Of a stretch of 5,944 nucleotides of DNA, positions 4,839 through 5,944 are shown one piece after another (within the stretch, counting starts at the first letter, position 1; the number at the start of each line of letters is the position of its first letter). Location: the NCBI GenBank assembly GCA_020629815.1, contig JAHDCN010000037.1, forward strand, positions 3,152 to 9,095, written 5' to 3'. Origin of the DNA: Verrucomicrobiota bacterium. Lineage in GTDB: Bacteria > Verrucomicrobiota > Verrucomicrobiia > Verrucomicrobiales > DEV007. The position numbers and the translations under genes were made by a program. The notes under the pieces were generated by a model. It worked only from the letters and a program-made list of their open reading frames with translations, was not told the origin of the DNA and ran no database searches.

Positions 4839-5944
4839 ATGAACCGCACACTGCTCATAATCGACCCCTCAAAAGAGGATCAGGCTGCGATCGCTAATGC
4901 CCTTTCGGACCAAGTCGATACGGTCCAGGCATTTGATTCCCCTGATGCTGCCTGGGATACTGTTCAGGAACTGGAAACGGTGTCTGTGATGGTCGCCGAT
5001 TTGTCCGAAGCCAACGGCAAAGATGTGCTCGATTTTCGGGATCACTTGCACCAGAAGTTCGGCCTGTTTCCCAGCGCTTTCTGCAGTACTGAGGACATGA
5101 CGCCTTTTTACGATCGGATCGTCGAGGGGGAGCGGTTATTTTTTAAGCCGGTTGATGACAGTGTGATGAGGGACTGGCTGACCGAAGTGGCCGCCGGGCC
5201 TGGCCAGATTGCAGGGGCTGACGGGGAAGATGATCCGCCACCGAGTGATCATACCATCCCCGTGGATGTGAGTGGCGTGGTTAGCGAAAATCCCACCGAA
5301 TCGTCTTCTTCTGCCGATGAGGAACAATTGCCCGAAGAGACCCTTCCGGAGGGAACCCGGTTAGGGGATTACAAACTGCTCCGGTTGATTCAGGAGGATA
5401 GCGATTTTGCCTTGTACGAGGCAGAGCAGACTTCGATTGGTCGCAAAGTAGCCCTGAAAACTCTTTATAGAAAGCACCGGAAAGAGATTGCCTGGGTGCA
5501 GGCATTTGTGGATGAGGCAAGTTCACGGGCATCCGTGAACCACCCTGCCGTGTCGCTTGTATATGAGTGCGATCAGGAAAGGGGAGTGAATTTTTACACC
5601 CTGGAATTAGTGGATGCGCCGAGCCTCAAAGATCTCGCTTCGAAGCGGGTGAAGCTGGATGACGATACCCTCTGGGAGATTTTGGAGTCCTCGAGTGATG
5701 CTCTCTCCTACCTTCGGGACAAGGGTATGCAGCAGCGTTTGATTTCCGCGCAGACAATTTTGCTGCAAAATCAGGAGAGTCCGAGGATTGCTAATCCGGT
5801 AAAAGGAAGAGGGAATCCGCTTTCGTCTGCTGAAGAAAAGCAGCAAATGACTTTGCTTGCGGATGCGATTGATCCTTTTCTGGAGAGCGGGAAATCGGAT
5901 CCGGACTTATTTTCTCTGATTGATCGAATGGGTACCGACCGAAT
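4839..5944 (+). CDS. Receiver domain fused to a probable pseudokinase (3' end outside window)
   Basis: The frame is open from the ATG at 4839 to the window end, giving 368 residues with no stop. Residues 1-118 are a response-regulator receiver: LLIIDP with D9, phospho-acceptor D54 in VMVADLSE, a serine at the switch position (FCST, S83) and K103 in FFKP. The usual second acidic residue after D9 is P10. Residues 122-173 are an acidic Ser/Pro-rich linker. From 176 a Ser/Thr-kinase-like fold begins. It has a degenerate glycine loop (LIQEDSDFALYEAE), VALK lysine K207, alphaC glutamate E226 (FVDEASSRASVNHPAV), then QRLISAQTILL in place of HRDIKPxNILL and IANPV in place of the xxDFG region. Both catalytic aspartates are gone, so phosphotransfer is unlikely. 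The end (DLFSLIDRMGTDR) resembles the last kinase helix. It may be a phosphorylation-controlled signalling scaffold, which is inference. Confidence 0.85.
   Translation, partial: MNRTLLIIDPSKEDQAAIANALSDQVDTVQAFDSPDAAWDTVQELETVSVMVADLSEANGKDVLDFRDHLHQKFGLFPSAFCSTEDMTPFYDRIVEGERLFFKPVDDSVMRDWLTEVAAGPGQIAGADGEDDPPPSDHTIPVDVSGVVSENPTESSSSADEEQLPEETLPEGTRLGDYKLLRLIQEDSDFALYEAEQTSIGRKVALKTLYRKHRKEIAWVQAFVDEASSRASVNHPAVSLVYECDQERGVNFYTLELVDAPSLKDLASKRVKLDDDTLWEILESSSDALSYLRDKGMQQRLISAQTILLQNQESPRIANPVKGRGNPLSSAEEKQQMTLLADAIDPFLESGKSDPDLFSLIDRMGTDR

Overview
The window reads as bacterial chromosomal DNA of about 50% GC. It holds seven protein-coding genes, two of them cut by the window edges, and no RNA gene, insertion sequence or CRISPR array that I can see. 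A Verrucomicrobiota source (Opitutales/Puniceicoccales-like) is my best guess. The basis is a TPR-rich protein, a GYF_2-plus-RDD membrane protein, a bactofilin, and a receiver-plus-kinase-fold protein together, but no marker gene here settles it. Most start codons lack a good Shine-Dalgarno sequence.

Left part (1-1010): the C-terminal 308 residues of a TPR-type helical-repeat protein whose start lies outside the window. It ends in two tandem hairpins. One overlaps the stop codon. The other is a textbook intrinsic terminator whose U-tract ends 4 bases before the next start codon.

Centre-left (1012-2987): a tight three-gene plus-strand cluster. It contains a GYF_2/RDD membrane protein, a two-zinc-site protein with a membrane-anchored C-terminus, and holo-ACP synthase (acpS). 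The gaps are 6 bp and then a 1-base stop/start overlap, so acpS is probably translationally coupled to the zinc protein. AcpS is the only enzyme of certain function: it loads 4'-phosphopantetheine onto acyl carrier protein for lipid synthesis.

Centre (3000-3525): a minus-strand bactofilin gene converges on acpS. A 154-bp divergent intergenic region follows it. This region holds a plausible sigma70-type promoter for the rightward genes and four TTCCG repeats spaced 41, 19 and 20 bp apart.

Right part (3526-5944): a probable two-gene operon. The first gene encodes a single-pass membrane protein with a Pro-rich linker, a TPR-like region and a C-terminal domain I do not recognise. The second, cut by the right edge, encodes an N-terminal response-regulator receiver joined by an acidic linker to a kinase fold. 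That kinase fold keeps the VAIK lysine and the alphaC glutamate but has lost the HRD and DFG aspartates, so it looks like a pseudokinase. This receiver-pseudokinase and its TPR neighbour are the most interesting and least described part of the window.
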